NCBI GenBank assembly: GCA_903847955.1
Contig: CAINFA010000016.1
Location: 1 to 39,346, forward strand
Length of the DNA stretch: 39,346 nucleotides
DNA from: an uncultured Actinomycetes bacterium
Lineage (GTDB): Bacteria; Actinomycetota; Acidimicrobiia; Acidimicrobiales; RAAP-2
Direction of reading: 5' to 3'
The stretch's first letter is position 1; each line of letters begins with the position of its first letter. A program made the position numbers and the translations under genes. The notes beneath the pieces are model-generated. The model worked only from the letters and a program-made list of their open reading frames with translations, ran no database searches and was not told where the DNA came from. Shown here piece by piece: positions 7,126-17,200 of the stretch.

Positions 7126-8382
7126 ATGCCACAGGCCCCAGGAAGTCGTCGATCCTCACTGCCCGAGCAGGGTCGGCGCTCTGTAGACGTGCTCGCCGAG
7201 CTCTACCGATCGAAGGCCGCGGATGCGGACTGGTCTCGAGGGAAGACCTTCTCGTTGGTGTACCCCACGGGTCGGGCGGACATCGATGCGCTGCTGACCG
7301 AGACCAACTTGGCCTACCTCTTCGAGAACGCGCTCAACCCCCTGCGGTTCCCCTCGTTGGCACAAATGGAGCGCGAGGTCACCGACATGGTGGCCTCGAT
7401 GCTCCATGCCCCAGAGGGTGCAGGTGCCGGTTTCTCCTCGGGGGGAACCGAGTCCATCTTGCTGTCGGTGCTCGTCGCCAGAGAGCGTGGGCGTGAGCGG
7501 GGCATCACCTCGGGCAACATCGTGTTCCCCTCCTCTGCTCATCCGGCCTTCGCCAAGGCCGCGTTCGTGACAGGCCTTGAGGCCCGGCCGACCGCGCTGA
7601 CAGAGGACTTCACCGCCGACGTGTCGTCCTTCGCTGCCAAGATCGATGCCAACACTGTGCTGGCGGTGGGCTCCGCCTACGGCAACCCCCATGGGGTCAT
7701 GGACCCCATCGAGGCGATGGCAGAGGTGGCGCACCGCCACGAGGTGCCGTTCCACACCGATGCCTGCATTGGTGGCTTCGTCCTTCCCTTCCTCGAGGAC
7801 CTGGGTGTCGAAGTGCCCCCCTTCGACTTCCGCCTGGAGGGGGTGACGCAGATCTCCGCCGACGTCCATAAGTACGGCTACTCGACCAAGGGCGCTTCGG
7901 TCATCACCTACCGCTCGAAGGAGTGGCTGCGGCTCCAGACCTTCCGCTACGACCTGTGGCCCTCGGGCGGCTACCGCACCCCGTCAATGGCCGGTGCTCG
8001 TGCGGCGAGCCCGGTGGCGGCAGCGTGGGCGATCATGCACTACCTCGGGCGGGCGGGGTACACCGAGATCATGGCCGATCTGGTGTCCACCACCCGTCGG
8101 TTCACCGAGGGCATCGAGGCCCTCCCCGGACTGAGGATCCTGGGACGCCCCATTGGACCGCTGCTGAGCTTCACCTCGGACCGCCATGACATCTTCGCCA
8201 TTGGCGACCGGCTCGATGATCGCGGCTGGTGCTGCAATCGGGTGAAGGAACCCTCTGGACTCCACATGATGCTCTCGCCCCTCCATGGCCGCTTCGTCGA
8301 GGCGTTCTTGGAGGACCTCGCCTGGGCGGTCGACCACGCCGGCACTTCGAGAGGCATCGGCGCTCGCTACAACGAGGAGTAG
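7126..8382 (+). CDS. Sphingosine-1-phosphate-lyase-like PLP enzyme
   Basis: 418 residues, a fold-type I PLP enzyme of the group II decarboxylase / sphingosine-1-phosphate lyase branch. Seen: NPLRFPSLAQMEREVTDMV near the N-terminus, SSGGTESILLSVL (PLP phosphate binding), HTDACIGGFVLPF (Asp contacting the PLP ring nitrogen) and ISADVHKYGYSTKGAS with the PLP lysine at 249. This wording is typical of the S1P lyase subgroup rather than glutamate or aromatic decarboxylases. Bacterial members cleave phosphorylated sphingoid-type bases or have unknown substrates; the real substrate here is unknown. The start has a strong GAGGAGG site 7 nt upstream. No transmembrane segment is visible, unlike eukaryotic S1P lyase. 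Confidence 0.85.
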   Translation: MPQAPGSRRSSLPEQGRRSVDVLAELYRSKAADADWSRGKTFSLVYPTGRADIDALLTETNLAYLFENALNPLRFPSLAQMEREVTDMVASMLHAPEGAGAGFSSGGTESILLSVLVARERGRERGITSGNIVFPSSAHPAFAKAAFVTGLEARPTALTEDFTADVSSFAAKIDANTVLAVGSAYGNPHGVMDPIEAMAEVAHRHEVPFHTDACIGGFVLPFLEDLGVEVPPFDFRLEGVTQISADVHKYGYSTKGASVITYRSKEWLRLQTFRYDLWPSGGYRTPSMAGARAASPVAAAWAIMHYLGRAGYTEIMADLVSTTRRFTEGIEALPGLRILGRPIGPLLSFTSDRHDIFAIGDRLDDRGWCCNRVKEPSGLHMMLSPLHGRFVEAFLEDLAWAVDHAGTSRGIGARYNEE

Positions 8383-8397
8383 ACCTCTGCTCCTCGC

Positions 8398-8415
8398 CCG
8401 CCGAGTGGTCGGCGG
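8398..8415 (+). terminator. Stem-loop after PLP lyase gene
   Basis: CCGCCGA-GTGG-TCGGCGG, a perfect 7-bp stem with a 4-nt loop, 15 nt after the stop codon. It lacks a T-tract, but it stands just before the separate promoter of the malyl-CoA lyase gene and probably helps isolate the two units. Confidence 0.45.
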
Positions 8416-8440
8416 AGTGGGCTCTGGCTTCTGGGCGACG

Positions 8441-8446
8441 TAGCCT
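8441..8446 (+). promoter_or_regulatory. -10 box of malyl-CoA lyase gene
   Basis: TAGCCT-TGGGCC-ATG: a TANNNT box 6 nt before the start and no Shine-Dalgarno sequence, so probably a leaderless transcript covering both CitE-family genes. Confidence 0.5.
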
Positions 8447-8452
8447 TGGGCC

Positions 8453-9502
8453 ATGCGCAACCCCAAGGACTTCTTCCGGCCGCTCGCCCTCGGCGCCCCG
8501 GCCCCCCTGCACGAGCAGCCGGTTCGCCCTTCGAGGGTGATCCACTTCCTGCCTGGTTCCAACCCCAAGATGGTGGGCAAGATCCCCGAGATTGCCCCCA
8601 CGGTCGACATCTTGCTGGTGAACCTTGAAGACGGTGTTCCCGCGGCCGACAAAGAGGCGGCCCGTGCTGGGCTGGTCGAAGCAGGACGGGCCTGGAGCAC
8701 CCATGGCACCCAGTTCTGGACGCGCATCAACTCGCTCGACTCACCGTGGGCCTTGGACGACCTCATGGCGTCGGTGCTCGAGATTGGCGAGGCCCTCGAC
8801 GTCATCATGATCCCCAAGGTCGAGGGGGCCGAGGACATCTACTACGCCGACCGCCTCATCGCCCAGCTTGAGGCTCGGGCCGGGCTGACCAAGCCCATCG
8901 CCCTCCACGCCATCTTGGAGACCGCTCGAGGCGTGGCAAACGTCGAGGAGATCTGTGGCGCTTCGCCTCGGATGCAGGGCCTGTCGCTCGGCCCCGCCGA
9001 CCTGGCGGCCAACCGTCGCATGAAGACGACCCGAGTCGGTGGCGGCCACCCGGGCTACCTCGTGCGCACCGACCCGATTGGCGAGGACCTCGAGGTCGGC
9101 CGGGTCACCGCGCAACAAGACCTGTGGCACTACACCATCGCCCGCATGGTCGACGCGTGCGTGGCCAATGGGATCCTGCCCTTCTACGGCCCCTTCGGCG
9201 ACATCAAGGACACCGTGGCCTGCGAAGACCAGTTCCGCAACGCCTACCTCTTGGGATGCGTTGGAGCTTGGAGCCTGCACCCGGTGCAGATCGACATCGC
9301 CAAGCGCGTCTTCAGTCCCGACCCCGCCGACGTTGCCCACGCCCAAGAGGTGCTCGAGGCCATGGGTGACGGCACTGGCGCGGTGATGCTCAATGGCAAG
9401 ATGGAAGACGATGCCTCGGTGAAGCAGTGCCGGGTCATCTTGGACTTGGCTCGTGAGCTCGCCGAGCGTGACCCCTCGCTGGCAGCGCTCTACCAGCTCT
9501 GA
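8453..9502 (+). CDS. mcl1: Malyl-CoA/methylmalyl-CoA/citramalyl-CoA lyase
   Basis: 349 residues, matching the length and, as recalled, much of the sequence of the Chloroflexus Mcl of the 3-hydroxypropionate bicycle: FFRPLALGAPAPLHEQPVRPSRVIHF near the start, NLEDGVPAADKEAAR, RINSLDSPWALDDL, DVIMIPKVEG, LHAILETARGVANVEEI (metal-binding Glu), GLSLGPADLAANR (metal-binding Asp), KTTRVGGGHPGY, QQDLWHYTIARMVD and FYGPFGDIKD. The family is Mg-dependent and reversibly cleaves malyl-CoA to acetyl-CoA and glyoxylate, methylmalyl-CoA to propionyl-CoA and glyoxylate, or citramalyl-CoA to acetyl-CoA and pyruvate. Direction here is unknown. It is followed 11 nt later by a second CitE-family enzyme, so they form an operon. 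Confidence 0.9.
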   Translation: MRNPKDFFRPLALGAPAPLHEQPVRPSRVIHFLPGSNPKMVGKIPEIAPTVDILLVNLEDGVPAADKEAARAGLVEAGRAWSTHGTQFWTRINSLDSPWALDDLMASVLEIGEALDVIMIPKVEGAEDIYYADRLIAQLEARAGLTKPIALHAILETARGVANVEEICGASPRMQGLSLGPADLAANRRMKTTRVGGGHPGYLVRTDPIGEDLEVGRVTAQQDLWHYTIARMVDACVANGILPFYGPFGDIKDTVACEDQFRNAYLLGCVGAWSLHPVQIDIAKRVFSPDPADVAHAQEVLEAMGDGTGAVMLNGKMEDDASVKQCRVILDLARELAERDPSLAALYQL

Positions 9503-9513
9503 AAGGAACCTCG

Positions 9514-10392
9514 ATGACCGACCTCCTGCGTCCCCGCCGATCCGTGCTGTACATGCCTGGTGCCAACGAACGAGCGCTGGAGAAGGCGAAGACCATCCCC
9601 GCCGACGCGCTGATCTTGGACCTAGAAGACGCGGTGGCCCCCGACGCCAAGGTTGAAGCCCGAGCGCGGGTCTGCGCAGCGGCGGCCTCCAAGGGCTACG
9701 GTCGCCGTGAGGTGGTCCTGCGGATCAATGGGCTCGATACCCCCTGGGGCAACGACGACTTGGCAGCTGCTTCGGCGGCGGGGCCAGACGCCATCTTGGT
9801 GCCCAAGATCAACCGTCCCGAGGACATCGCCGAGGTCGAGGCCACCATGGTGGCTGCTGGCGCACCAGCGTCGACGGCCATCTGGGCCATGCTCGAGACC
9901 CCTGCCGGGATCTTCGACGCACGGGCCATCGCTCGCTCGAGCACCCGGCTGACCGTCTTCGTGATGGGCACCAACGACATCGCCAAGGAGCTCCACGCTG
10001 AGCACGTTGCCAGCCGGGCACCGTTGCAGTTCGCGCTGGCGAGCTGCCTGCTGGCGGTGCGCGAGGCCGGCAAGGTGATCCTCGATGGGGTCTTCAACGA
10101 CATCACCGACGCCGAGGGCTTCCTAGCCGAAGCCGTCCAGGGTCGTCAGTTCGGGTTCGACGGCAAGACGCTGATTCACCCGAGCCAGGTGGAGCCCTGC
10201 AACGACGTGTTCGCTCCCTCCGAGGATGAGTTGGCGCACGCCCGCAAGGTCATCGCTGCCTTCGACGAGGCTGAGGCCGAGGGTCGGGGTGTGGTGACCG
10301 TTGACGGTCGCATGGTCGAGAACCTCCACGTCGACAACGCTCGCCGCGCCCTGGCGCTGGCGGCGGCCATTGAGGCGCTCGCCGCTCCCTGA
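9514..10392 (+). CDS. mcl2: CitE-family enzyme, likely malyl-CoA thioesterase (Mcl2-like)
   Basis: 292 residues, clearly smaller than Mcl1. Seen: RRSVLYMPGANERALEKAK, LILDLEDAVAPDAK, RINGLDTPWG, IWAMLETPAGIFDA, VFVMGTNDIAKEL, FGFDGKTLIHPSQVEPCNDVF and GRMVENLHVDNAR. The Mg-binding Glu (LETP) and Asp (GTND) are kept. The pattern is closest to the Rhodobacter (3S)-malyl-CoA thioesterase, which hydrolyses malyl-CoA to malate and CoA and with Mcl1 replaces malate synthase. Assignment as thioesterase rather than lyase (citryl-, citramalyl- or malyl-CoA) rests on this resemblance and on the tandem arrangement; it needs an assay. AAAGGA precedes the ATG. It ends 4 nt before the convergent cysteine dioxygenase gene. 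Confidence 0.82.
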   Translation: MTDLLRPRRSVLYMPGANERALEKAKTIPADALILDLEDAVAPDAKVEARARVCAAAASKGYGRREVVLRINGLDTPWGNDDLAAASAAGPDAILVPKINRPEDIAEVEATMVAAGAPASTAIWAMLETPAGIFDARAIARSSTRLTVFVMGTNDIAKELHAEHVASRAPLQFALASCLLAVREAGKVILDGVFNDITDAEGFLAEAVQGRQFGFDGKTLIHPSQVEPCNDVFAPSEDELAHARKVIAAFDEAEAEGRGVVTVDGRMVENLHVDNARRALALAAAIEALAAP

Positions 10393-10401
10393 GTGCTCAG
10401 G
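10388..10401. terminator. Palindrome spanning two convergent stop codons
   Basis: CCTGAG-TG-CTCAGG contains the TGA of the mcl2-like gene and the stop of the convergent cysteine dioxygenase gene. It could fold in transcripts from either side and serve as a small bidirectional terminator, but the loop is short and no T-tract is present. Confidence 0.3.
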
Positions 10402-10972
10402 TCCCTGCCGGCACGGTGAGGGCGACGACGCGATGGGGCACGCCTCGAACCTCTTCTGGGCGCACCTCGGTCGCCAGAAAGCCGAGCGGGGTCCGCTCGT
10501 AGTAGGTGAGGTTGCTCAAGGCGGGGGAGTAGGCGTGGATGGACACCGCCGGAGTGCCGAGGTCGTAGGTCACGTCGTGGACGTGGTCAGGACCAAAGCT
10601 TGCTAGCGCTCCAGCTGCGAACCGGCGGGTCGTGGTGGTGACGCCATCTGCGCCTCGAGCTGTCTCAGCCACCGCACCACTCGTGACGCAGAAGGCGCCC
10701 GAGGAGCCGCCATGGTCGTGGTAGTCCGAGGACTGCTCGCGCTCCCAGGACAAGATCCGAAGGTCGAGCCTTGCTGTGCGCAGCAGCTGCATCCACCAGC
10801 GATGCTCGGTGTCATCGACGATGAGGTCCTCGAAGAGTGCTGGACGAGCGGCAACGGCCGCCACGACTCGCTCGAGGTCGACCCGAGTGAGTCGGCCGCT
10901 CGGCAAGGCCAAGCTGGCCACGACCTCGGCGACGGTCCTCGTGCGCTCGGCGCCGGCCTCACCGAGCGCCAT
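10397..10972 (-). CDS. Cysteine dioxygenase type I family protein
   Basis: 191 residues from the ATG at 10972. A cupin thiol dioxygenase using non-haem Fe(II) to oxidise cysteine to cysteine sulfinate. Seen: RWWMQLLRTARLDLRILSW, DYHDHGGSSGAF with the two iron-ligand His residues (85 and 87), FGPDHVHDV with the third His, and AVSIHAYSPALSNLTYYE, a wording typical of actinobacterial CDO proteins. Related 3-mercaptopropionate dioxygenases cannot be excluded. The track's ATG at 11002 adds ten AT-rich codons including TTA and CTA; I prefer 10972, which has GAGAAT 6 nt upstream, but 11002 also has a TAACAA box 6 nt upstream. Confidence 0.88.
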   Translation of the reverse strand: MALGEAGAERTRTVAEVVASLALPSGRLTRVDLERVVAAVAARPALFEDLIVDDTEHRWWMQLLRTARLDLRILSWEREQSSDYHDHGGSSGAFCVTSGAVAETARGADGVTTTTRRFAAGALASFGPDHVHDVTYDLGTPAVSIHAYSPALSNLTYYERTPLGFLATEVRPEEVRGVPHRVVALTVPAGT

Positions 10973-10978
10973 CTCCGT

Positions 10979-10984
10979 ATTCTC
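10979..10984 (-). promoter_or_regulatory. Candidate -10 box of cysteine dioxygenase gene
   Basis: The reverse strand reads GAGAAT-ACGGAG-ATG within an unusually AT-rich stretch (10979-11014) that also has two CTAG words 5 nt apart. A second box, TAACAA at 11009-11014, lies 6 nt before the alternative ATG. Confidence 0.35.
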
Positions 10985-11201
10985 TAGTAAATCTAGTGAC
11001 ATAGTGCATTGTTAGCACACCGACCGATCTCCGCCACCGCGGCATGGGGCTGGTGGGTACGACGCTTCGTGACCGCTCAGGGGGTAAGCGAGATGGACGC
11101 ACCGCTCGACGCGGCGGCGGTCGCCCGATCGAGGTGCGGCCCGATCGCTCTCTCCGACCGCCGTTGGCCACGAGGTCCGGGATCGAAGGTTGCTCAGGTC
11201 C

Positions 11202-11230
11202 TAGGATTCCTCCTTGAGGCGCGGCGCCTC
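11202..11230 (+). promoter_or_regulatory. Putative promoter and 5' stem-loop of giant surface-protein gene
   Basis: The 282 nt between the chosen dioxygenase and surface-protein starts hold this candidate signal plus the divergent dioxygenase promoter. TAGGAT (11202-11207) fits a -10 box. Transcription from about 11213 would place the hairpin GAGGCG-CGG-CGCCTC (11216-11230) at the mRNA 5' end, where it could protect a very long transcript. GCCCGATCG occurs twice further upstream (around 11123 and 11138). All of this is inference from pattern. Confidence 0.3.
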
Positions 11231-11254
11231 GCGGACGAACCTGTCGGAGGCGGC

Positions 11255-14200
11255 GTGCAGCTTGGCAGTTGGACCTCGAGGGTGGCGGGCGCCCTGTCAG
11301 CCCTGCTCCTGGCGCTGTCGTTCCCGCTCATCTCGACCGCAGGATCCGCAGCTGCCGCGTCCGGTGTCACCTTGGCCGCATCAGCCAGCCCCACGGTGTT
11401 GTTCGGTACGCCCAGCTCAATCACCCTCACCGCCACCAATGGTGGTGCCACGCCGGTCTACAACCTCTCGCTCCGAGATGTCCTACCCGTCGGGGTGAGC
11501 TACGTGAGTGGGTCGAGTGCACCGGCGATCTTGGGCGAGCCCACGGTCATCGCCAACCAGCCAACGTTGGGTGCGACCACCTTGGTGTGGCCCAACATCT
11601 CCGACATCGAGCCGGGTTCAACCACCGCGCTCACCTTCTCGGTTCAGGCCGAATCGGGCACCAACGCCGCTGCGGACAACCTGCTGCCGGGCAACACCTA
11701 CGCCGACGATCCCTCGGCCTACGTCTCCACCGATCCCCGCTACGCCCCCGCCTTCGGCAACGACGGCTCCCCAATGACCGGGGCGTCCATTGAGGCCATC
11801 CACCCACCTGCACCGGGTGCAACCTTGATCACGCCGCTCGAGATCTCCAAGGCAGAGCCGAGTCCGGAGTCCAAGCTCCTCCGGGGGGTGCACCAGCACC
11901 CGACGGTCTACGCCCTCACGGTCACCAACTCCCCGGTGGCGGCCACCGATGCGGTGACCGTGGAGGATTGGTTGCCGGCTGGCCTCGAGTTCCTCGGCTG
12001 CGGCGGGGTGGACAACACCACGAATGCCGTTGGCACGAACGCAGGATCCGCCCTCGAGTATCCCGGCGCGACCCACCTCGGGGTTGGCCTGACCGCACCA
12101 CAAGGCTGCAGTGCGCCAACCACGGTCGAGACCCTCGAGACCACGCCCCCGGGGCGGCCGGCCGGGGTCTACACCCACGTGGTCTGGAACCTGGCTGACC
12201 TCGCTCCTGGCGCCACCACCACGCTCCGCTACTACGCCGGCATTCCGTTGCGGGCCAACGCGGCGAGTTGGGCTGGTGGAACCCCGGCCACCACTGGTGC
12301 CCAGGCGGCCAACTTGGACAACAACACCGGTCCGTACACCTTCGATGGCGAGAGCCTGACCAACCTCGCCCGAGTCAGCGGTGACTTCCAAGGTGGACTC
12401 GCCCCTGGAACGGTGAACCCGGTGCACGCCGATGGCACCGACACCGTCGTGGCCAAGGACCTCTCGGTCACCAAGTCGGTCTCCACCTCGAGCTTCGTTG
12501 GTGGGCAGCACTTCACCTACGCCCTACTCATCAGGACCGGTGAGTACCGCTACATCAGCTCCCCGCACCTCACCGATGACCTCCCCCGGGGGATTTGCCC
12601 CATCGACTCGGCCACCAACTACACCTCCACCGACGCTGACTGCGCGCCAGTGGCTGGCTCGGACCCGACCCTGGTCGAGAACGACACCGGCGCATCTGAG
12701 GTGCTCGGGCCGACGAGCGCGAGCTACTGGACCGTGGCCGCCGATGGCCAAGGTGGCTTCCACCTCTCGTGGCCCCTCCCTGAGTTGCCACTCGGCGCAA
12801 CGGCTTCGCCGGGCGACCTCGCCCCCAACGTCAACGCCACCTTGACCTTCACCGCGGCCGACCGACTGAGCTACGACGACGGCAAGGGCAACACCACCCC
12901 GGTGGTGGGTGGCGACACGGTGACCAACACCTCGAGCATCGGTGGTACCTCTACTGATACCTGCTTCTCGGGCACCGCCGAGGACCCAGTCGCCGACCCC
13001 ACCTGCACCGGCTCGTCCACCCCCATCACGGTGAACGATCCTGATCGGGATCCGTCGCCATCGGCAGTGACGGATTCGTCGTCGGCTTCGCAGTCCGCAG
13101 CGCTACCAACCATGATCAAGCGGATTGCCGATCCCTCAAGCGTGGGTTCGCCGGCCAACTGCGCCACCGCCCACTACATCACCACGCCGATCGAGCCGTA
13201 CCCGGTGTACCAAACCGGCGACCGCATCTGCTTCCAGCTCGAGGTGGACTTTCCCCTAGGAGTGGACTCCCGCAACGCCACGATCACGGACCTGCTGCCT
13301 CCCAACACCACCTACGAGGTTGGCTCGGCCACTCCCGTCGCTGGTCCGAGTGGCAACACGGTGACCGAGGCCTTCAACGACAGTCAGTCTGCGAGCGGGC
13401 TGTTGAGCTGGAAGCTCGGCGATCCAGCCCCGAGCGGGAACGCCTACGCCGGTGCCGGGCAGCGTTTCTTGGTGGACCTGTCGGTGGTTGCGACCGCCGA
13501 TCCCAGTTCGGGCAACACCTTCGATCTCACCGGGAACTTGATGAAGGGCACGGTCTCGAACACGGCCGGGAAGACCTACTCGCTGCGCTCCCAAGTCAAC
13601 TACACCCTCTCGAGGCCGGTCCTGCACCTCGCCAAGGGCATCGTCTCGGTGGCACGAGGAGGGTCGACGGTGCTCGGGCCCTTCGTGCCCCCCGCTGCCA
13701 CCGCCACGGTCGAGGCCGGCGACTTCGTCACCTACGCCGTTGACCTCACCAACACCGGCTTCGCTCCGGCCTTCGACGCTCAGGTGCTCGACGTCCTCCC
13801 GCCCCAAGTGGCCAGCTGCGCCGCGGTCAGTGCCATCTCGAACTCCGGCAGCTGCTCGGTGACCGGTACCGGTACGGTCGAGCTCCGCTGGCCGTCGTCT
13901 GCGGGTATCTCGGTCCCCGCTGCGACGAGCGGCAGCCCGTCGGTGCCCGGGAGCACCCAGCTCACCTACCAGATGGTGGTCCCCGCTGGGATTGGCGCTG
14001 GGGAAGCCCTCACCAACCACGCCGGCGTGGTGACCTACGGCACCGCCGACAACACCGGGAGCTCGAGGACCGAGGTCCCGAAGAACAACATCGATTCCAC
14101 CAACTACCCCTCGAGCACCTGGAACTCGCCCGCCGCCGACGACACGGCCACGGTGACCACCCCGGCGGCCACCTTGGCCAAGTCGGCCCAACCTAAGGTG

Positions 14201-17200
14201 AACGGTCCCTCGAGTGCCACCATCGGCGAGCCCATCGTCTACACCCTGACCGCCACCGTGCCGGCGGGTACCACCTTGTACGGCGGCACCTTGACCGATG
14301 CCTTGGGCACGGTGAACCCACAGCTGCGCTACGACGGAGGGGCGGTGAAGGTCACCGCCAACGGCGTGTCGAACCCTGCTGGGTACACCGTCGACGCCTC
14401 GACGACGACGAACTCGGTGGTGGTGCACCTCCCCGCCACCGTGCAAGCCCCGACCTCTGGGGCGATCGTGGTCACGGTGAGCTTCACGGCCACGGTGACC
14501 AACAGCTCCACCAATGCCCAAGGCGCCACCGCCACCAACACCGCCACGCTCGGGTTCTCGAACTCCCAGGGAACCGCTTCGACCCTGTCGGCGTCTGCCG
14601 CAACCACCATCGTCGAGCCCAACCTGACCTTGACCAAGACCGATTCGCCGGGTGGCCCCTACCAAGCCGGCCAGCAGGTCACCTACACCGTCACTGCCTC
14701 GAACCCTTCGGGGCAGGCCGCGTCCACGGCCTACAACCTGGTCATCACCGACCCGGTCCCGGCGGGACTGACCGTCGTTGCAGGCTCGATCTCGGCTCCT
14801 GGGGTGCTCTCCACCAATTCGACCACCGGCCAGCAGACCATCACCTGGGACTTCGGCCACGCGTCGAGCATCGCGGTGGGGGGTTCCACTTCGGTCAGCT
14901 TCGCTGCCACCATTCCGAACCCCGTCGTTGCAGGCACGTCCTACAAGAACACCGCCTCGGGGACCATCTCGAGCTTGGATCCAACCCTGTACCCAGGCGC
15001 TCGGACGCTCGGCGACCGCTACCAAGCCGCGGCCCAGAACGTGGTGGCAGTGGTCAGCCCAACGGTGGCCAAGTCGGCCAACCCGACGACGACCACCATC
15101 GGCGTGTCGACCACCTACACCGCCACGGTGACCTTGCCGGCCAACCTGTCGTTCCCGGACCTCACTGCCTTCGACGCCCTGCCGAACGGGATGACCTTCG
15201 ACCGGGGCGTCACCCCGACGCTGCAACCGAGCGGCTTCACCGCAGGAGCGTGCGCCAGTGGCTACGTCGGTTCTGTGCTCGCTCCTCCCGTTGCCATCAC
15301 CGGTGGAGGGACGCGGCTTGGCTTCTTCCTCGGGAGCCTCTCGAGCTGCCCGTCGGTTCGAACGGTGACCATCACCTACGCCGCGTACCCATCGAAGACC
15401 TATGCCTCGGGCGGAGCGGTCACGGCACCGGCCAACCTGCCCAACGCCTTCTCGGTGGCGTGGAATGCCACAGACACCACCGGTGGCACGCCACCCACGA
15501 CCGTGCCCGACCCTGCGAGCTACCAGTACCAGGTCGCCCCGGTGGTCGCTCCGATCACCGTGATTGAGCCGAAGCTCGTCCTCGTCAAGACCGTCACCAC
15601 CTCGACGCCCACACCCGGGGTGCCGTTCAGCTTCACGGTGACGGTGACCAACAGCGGCACCTCCCCGGCCTACGACGCCACCCTCACCGACCCACTACCC
15701 CAAGGCATCGTGGATCCGCTCAGCGGTCCCACGACGAGCGGCACGAACGCAGGAACCGCGACCTACACCAGCGCCACACGTTCGATCAGGTGGCAGGTTC
15801 CCGGCCCCATCGCCCCCGGGGCGAGCGTCCAGCTGACCTTCTCCACCGAGCTCGTCGCATCGGCACAGCTCGCCACCAACCAAGCCATCACCAACACAGC
15901 GACCGTCTCGAGCTACTACGGCGTGCCGGCGACGATTGCCCAGGCCACGCCGAGCCGCTACGTCACCTACGGCCCGGTCACGGGCCAGGTCACCGTCACC
16001 GCCACCTTCCCGGGTCTCGTGCTGCAGAAGACCACGCCGAGCGGACCCGCGGCAACGGTGAACCAGCCCTTCCCGTGGAAGCTCGTGCTCACCAACTCCA
16101 CGGTCGCCCCAGCGGCGACCACCGCCATCGTCGACACCTTGCCGCCGGGGTGGACCTACGCCGCGGGCACAGCCATCGTCACCTCGGCAGCGGGGGGCTC
16201 GAGCCCGGTCGAGCCCCAGCTGAGCACGAGCGGTGGCAACCAGGTCCTCACCTGGCCGACCACCGGGCCGCTCAGCAAGGGTCAGCAGATCTCCGTCAGC
16301 TTCAGTGCGGTGCCCTCGACCTCTGCCCCGTTCGCCTCGACTAACACCGCTCGAGCGTCGGGCACCGATGGCACAGGTGCGAGCGGGAACCTCTCTGGTC
16401 CCTACCAATCCAACGTGGCCTCTGCCACCGCCACCGTGGTGATGGCCGACCTTCAGATCGTCAAGAAGGCGGTCTCGAACCCGTTCATTGCCGGTGGCTC
16501 GACCAACGCCTACACCTTGGTGGTCACCAACAACGGCCCGAGCGCAGCACAGGGTCCCATCACCGTGGTCGACGATGCTCCCGCTGGGATGTCGTTCACC
16601 TCGGCCACCGGGTCTGGATGGACGTGCTTGCTCGGCCAAGCCGGAGCCTCGGTCACCTGCACGACCCCCGGGCCCCTCACCAATGGGCAGGTGGCACCAA
16701 CGATCACCGTGCAGGCCGCGGTCCCGGCCTCGGCGCTCGGGAGCTTCACCAACACCGCGACGGTCTCATCGCCCACCTACGACCCGAACCTGGCCAACAA
16801 CACCTCCTCGGTCCAGGTGGACGTCGTCGCCCGGGCCGACCTCGCCATCACCAAGTCCCACCAAGGCCCTGTGGTGGCGGGTCAGCCCGTGCTCTACACC
16901 CTCACCGTCTCCAACCTCGGCCCGTCGGACTCACCCGCGCCAGGGACCCCGGTGACCGTGACCGACACCTTGCCGGCGGGAGAGCACTTCCTCAGCGCCA
17001 AGGGTGCGGGCTGGAGTTGCCCTTCGAGCGCCGCAGCCCAGCAGTTCACCTGCAGTGCCACCACCGGCTTCACGGTGGGCTCGACCTCGCAGATCTTGGT
17101 GGAAGCCTCCGTCGATTCGTCCGTGGCGAGCGGAACCACCTTGACCAACGTCGCCGCCATCTCCCAGACAGCGATCACCGATCCCAACCTGGCGAACAAC

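Noticed and set aside
8453-10392. Citrate lyase complex (citE with citD/citF)
   Set aside because: No citD or citF is present, and both proteins match CoA-ester lyases/thioesterases that work without an acyl-carrier subunit.
11009-11254. N-terminal extension of the giant protein from the track start
   Set aside because: 82 residues with no signal peptide or similarity to export signals, whereas the GTG at 11255 has GGAGG and starts right at a signal peptide.
13256-15226. 656-aa minus-strand ORF opposite the giant surface-protein gene
   Set aside because: Arg/Gly/His-rich with no motif, antisense to a gene with clear repeated domains. It is a high-GC shadow frame, as is 17963..19657 (564 aa).
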